Shown: positions 5,542 through 6,307 of the stretch, one piece after another | Position numbering within the stretch: position 1 is the first letter of the stretch | Layout: the number at the start of each line of letters is the position of its first letter | NCBI GenBank assembly: GCA_019233415.1 | Contig: JAFAMK010000239.1 | Span: 1 to 6,307 of the forward strand | Source: Vulcanimicrobiota bacterium | Lineage (GTDB): Bacteria; Vulcanimicrobiota; Vulcanimicrobiia; Vulcanimicrobiales; Vulcanimicrobiaceae | Reading direction: 5' to 3' | DNA: 6,307 nt | Notes under the pieces: generated by a model | The model's database searches: none | Seen by the model: the letters and a program-made list of their open reading frames with translations, nothing else | Told to the model about the DNA's origin: nothing | Made by a program: the position numbers and the translations under genes

Positions 5542-5732
5542 GCTTCGCTCCGCTCGTCTTCGTCCAACGCGGCGAGGGCGCGGAGCAGGGCCGCCTTGGC
5601 GTCGGAATGGCCGCGGAAGTGCCGCTCCAGCGACTCGTTCAGCACCGCGTTCATGCTCTTACGCTCGTTCTCCGCCCGTCGTTTCAGCTCGTCGTACACG
5701 CCGTCGTCCAGGCGCGCCGGGAAAGCACGCAT
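5538..5732 (-). CDS. Ribbon-helix-helix (Arc/CopG-type) DNA-binding protein, first gene of the acc operon
   Basis: This 64-residue protein has the ribbon-helix-helix layout. A short strand, AFPARLDD (3-10), would insert into the DNA major groove as a two-stranded sheet in the dimer. Helix A is GVYDELKRRAENE (11-23), and helix B, KSMNAVLNESLERHF (25-39), begins with the S-x-N-A-V-x-N-E pattern common in CopG/Arc and antitoxin proteins. The tail (40-64) is Ala/Asp/Glu-rich and could bind a partner. It starts at ATG 5732, directly behind a promoter whose -10 and spacer are an 11-bp-arm palindrome, which suggests autorepression. The next gene overlaps its stop but does not look like a toxin, so this is not a standard toxin-antitoxin pair. 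I infer that it regulates the whole operon; this is untested. Confidence 0.8.
   Translation of the reverse strand: MRAFPARLDDGVYDELKRRAENERKSMNAVLNESLERHFRGHSDAKAALLRALAALDEDERSEA
5541..5551 (-). promoter_or_regulatory. Ribosome binding site deciding the GTG start of the PRC-barrel-like gene
   Basis: On the minus strand GGAG (5548-5551) is followed by six bases and then GTG (5541-5539). The spacing is ideal, and the site lies inside the end of the RHH gene. It supports the upstream GTG over ATG 5511 and fits coupled translation. Confidence 0.5.
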
Positions 5733-5734
5733 GG

Positions 5735-5770
5735 TCCGCCGATAATATCACGGTGATATTATCCTGGCAA
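5735..5770 (-). promoter_or_regulatory. Sigma70-like promoter of the RHH-acc operon
   Basis: Read on the minus strand, TTGCCA (5770-5765) is followed by a 17-base spacer (5764-5748) and TATTAT (5747-5742). Both boxes are close to the sigma70 consensus (TTGACA and TATAAT), and the spacer is optimal. Only nine bases separate the -10 from the ATG at 5732, so transcription would start near 5735. The mRNA would be leaderless or carry a leader of about three bases. Confidence 0.65.
5741..5763. promoter_or_regulatory. Perfect palindromic operator over the operon promoter
   Basis: GATAATATCAC (5741-5751) is repeated exactly in reverse complement at 5753-5763 around the single base G5752. Each arm holds its own small dyad, GATA-A-TATC (5741-5749) and GATA-T-TATC (5755-5763), with centres 14 bases apart. 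It is AT-rich within very GC-rich DNA and covers the -10 and most of the spacer of the minus-strand promoter, where a bound repressor would block RNA polymerase. The RHH protein encoded next to it is the obvious candidate ligand. Confidence 0.75.
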
Positions 5771-5797
5771 GCGGCGCCTCCTCCGGCGGCGTAGAAT
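5757..5797 (+). promoter_or_regulatory. Possible promoter elements for the alpha/beta hydrolase
   Basis: Two -10-like hexamers are visible on the plus strand: TATTAT (5757-5762), inside the palindrome, and TAGAAT (5792-5797), 10 bases before the ATG at 5808. Neither has a good -35 at normal spacing. TAGAAT would give a nearly leaderless transcript, as on the opposite strand. The call is weak. Confidence 0.3.
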
Positions 5798-5807
5798 GGC
5801 GGCCGGG

Positions 5808-6307
5808 ATGAGCGAAGTGCAGACCCACGAAGCCCGGCGCGTCGCGCTGGAAAGCGGCGCGACGACGACCGTCGAGTGCTGGGGCGAGGCCGGCCCGGCG
5901 ATCCTGTGTGTGCACGGGATCACCTCGTCGCGCCGCGACTTCACCCGGCTCGGCGAGGCGCTCGCGCCGACCCACCGCGTCTTCGCCTACGACCAGCGCG
6001 GGCACGGCGACGCCGAGAGCGACCGGCCGATGTCGCTCGACGTGCTGGCCGCCGACCTGCGCGCGGTCGCGGACAGCATCGGCACCGTCGCCGCGGTCGT
6101 CGGGCACTCGTGGGGCGGCGCGGTCGCGCTCGTCGGCGGCCCGAAGGTCGCGCGCGCGCTCGTCCTCGTCGATCCGATGATCCGCGTCGCGCCCGGCACG
6201 TTCGACCGCGAGTACGTCGACGATCTCGCCGAGCTGCTCGCAAACCCGCCCGGCGTGGAACGCGACGACGCGGTGCGCGCCATGTTCGCCGGCGCCGACC
6301 ACCGCGA
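5808..6307 (+). CDS. Alpha/beta-fold hydrolase, N-terminal part (3' truncated by window)
   Basis: The frame starts at ATG 5808 and stays open to the window end, giving 166 complete residues. Motifs are those of the alpha/beta hydrolase fold. ILCVHGITSSRRDF (32-45) is the HG oxyanion-hole loop. VFAYDQRGHGDAESDRP (58-74) is the usual post-strand-4 segment. VVGHSWGGAVAL (97-108) is the nucleophile elbow, with Ser101 as the probable catalytic residue. ALVLVDPMIR (117-126) follows. The catalytic His and probably the catalytic acid lie beyond the window, as does most of the cap that fixes the substrate, so esterase, lactonase, haloperoxidase-like or peptidase roles all remain possible. There is no signal peptide, so it is probably cytoplasmic. 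It is transcribed divergently from the RHH operon and could share the palindromic operator. GGCCGGG just before the ATG is at best a weak ribosome binding site. Confidence 0.9.
   Translation, partial: MSEVQTHEARRVALESGATTTVECWGEAGPAILCVHGITSSRRDFTRLGEALAPTHRVFAYDQRGHGDAESDRPMSLDVLAADLRAVADSIGTVAAVVGHSWGGAVALVGGPKVARALVLVDPMIRVAPGTFDREYVDDLAELLANPPGVERDDAVRAMFAGADHR

Noticed and set aside
5230..5732. Toxin-antitoxin module (RHH gene plus overlapping small gene)
   Set aside because: The RHH protein resembles antitoxins, but the second protein has a PRC-barrel-like pattern and no RelE, PIN, MazF or HipA features, and the pair is joined to housekeeping genes.
5748..6302. Minus-strand open frame of 184 codons opposite the alpha/beta hydrolase
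   Set aside because: The plus-strand frame has HG, GHSWGG and RGHG motifs in order. The minus frame is a composition-driven shadow.

Overview
The window is a very GC-rich bacterial chromosome segment. Nearly all of it is coding, and most genes lie on the minus strand. No gene here fixes the taxon. The strong GC bias, the accD-accA order, the short -10-to-start distances and an interspersed repeat with the CCTTCGACAAGCTCAGG core would fit an uncultured environmental lineage such as Eremiobacterota (WPS-2) or a neighbour. That placement is a low-confidence inference.

Left part (1-2000). The 3' end of a plus-strand HAD-family phosphatase (1-205) faces a minus-strand class I SAM methyltransferase (243-860). 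The spacer 861-982 carries three 21-bp tandem units of the interspersed repeat. Next comes a full-length RpiR-type regulator with HTH and SIS domains (983-1861, minus).

Centre (1932-5732). Seven minus-strand genes form one tightly packed run, read from right to left: a ribbon-helix-helix (RHH) DNA-binding protein, a PRC-barrel-like small protein, a dolichol-phosphate-mannose-synthase-like glycosyltransferase, accD, accA, an FtsB/DivIC-like division protein and an S1-like small protein. Five of the six junctions are 4-base GTGA or ATGA stop/start overlaps. The sixth has only a few bases between genes. The run therefore looks like one translationally coupled operon joining fatty-acid initiation (the carboxyltransferase of acetyl-CoA carboxylase), polyprenyl-linked sugar supply and septum formation.

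Right part (5733-6307). A short divergent intergenic region holds a perfect 11-bp-arm palindrome, AT-rich against the GC-rich surroundings. It fills the spacer and -10 box of a good sigma70-like promoter (TTGCCA, 17 nt, TATTAT) reading into the RHH gene. The simplest reading is an operator through which the RHH protein represses its own operon, which would make it a regulator of envelope growth genes. A plus-strand alpha/beta hydrolase diverges from the same region and runs off the window.

The autoregulated RHH-acc-ftsB-like operon is the most interesting item. All protein names come from motif recognition by eye; no database search was possible.
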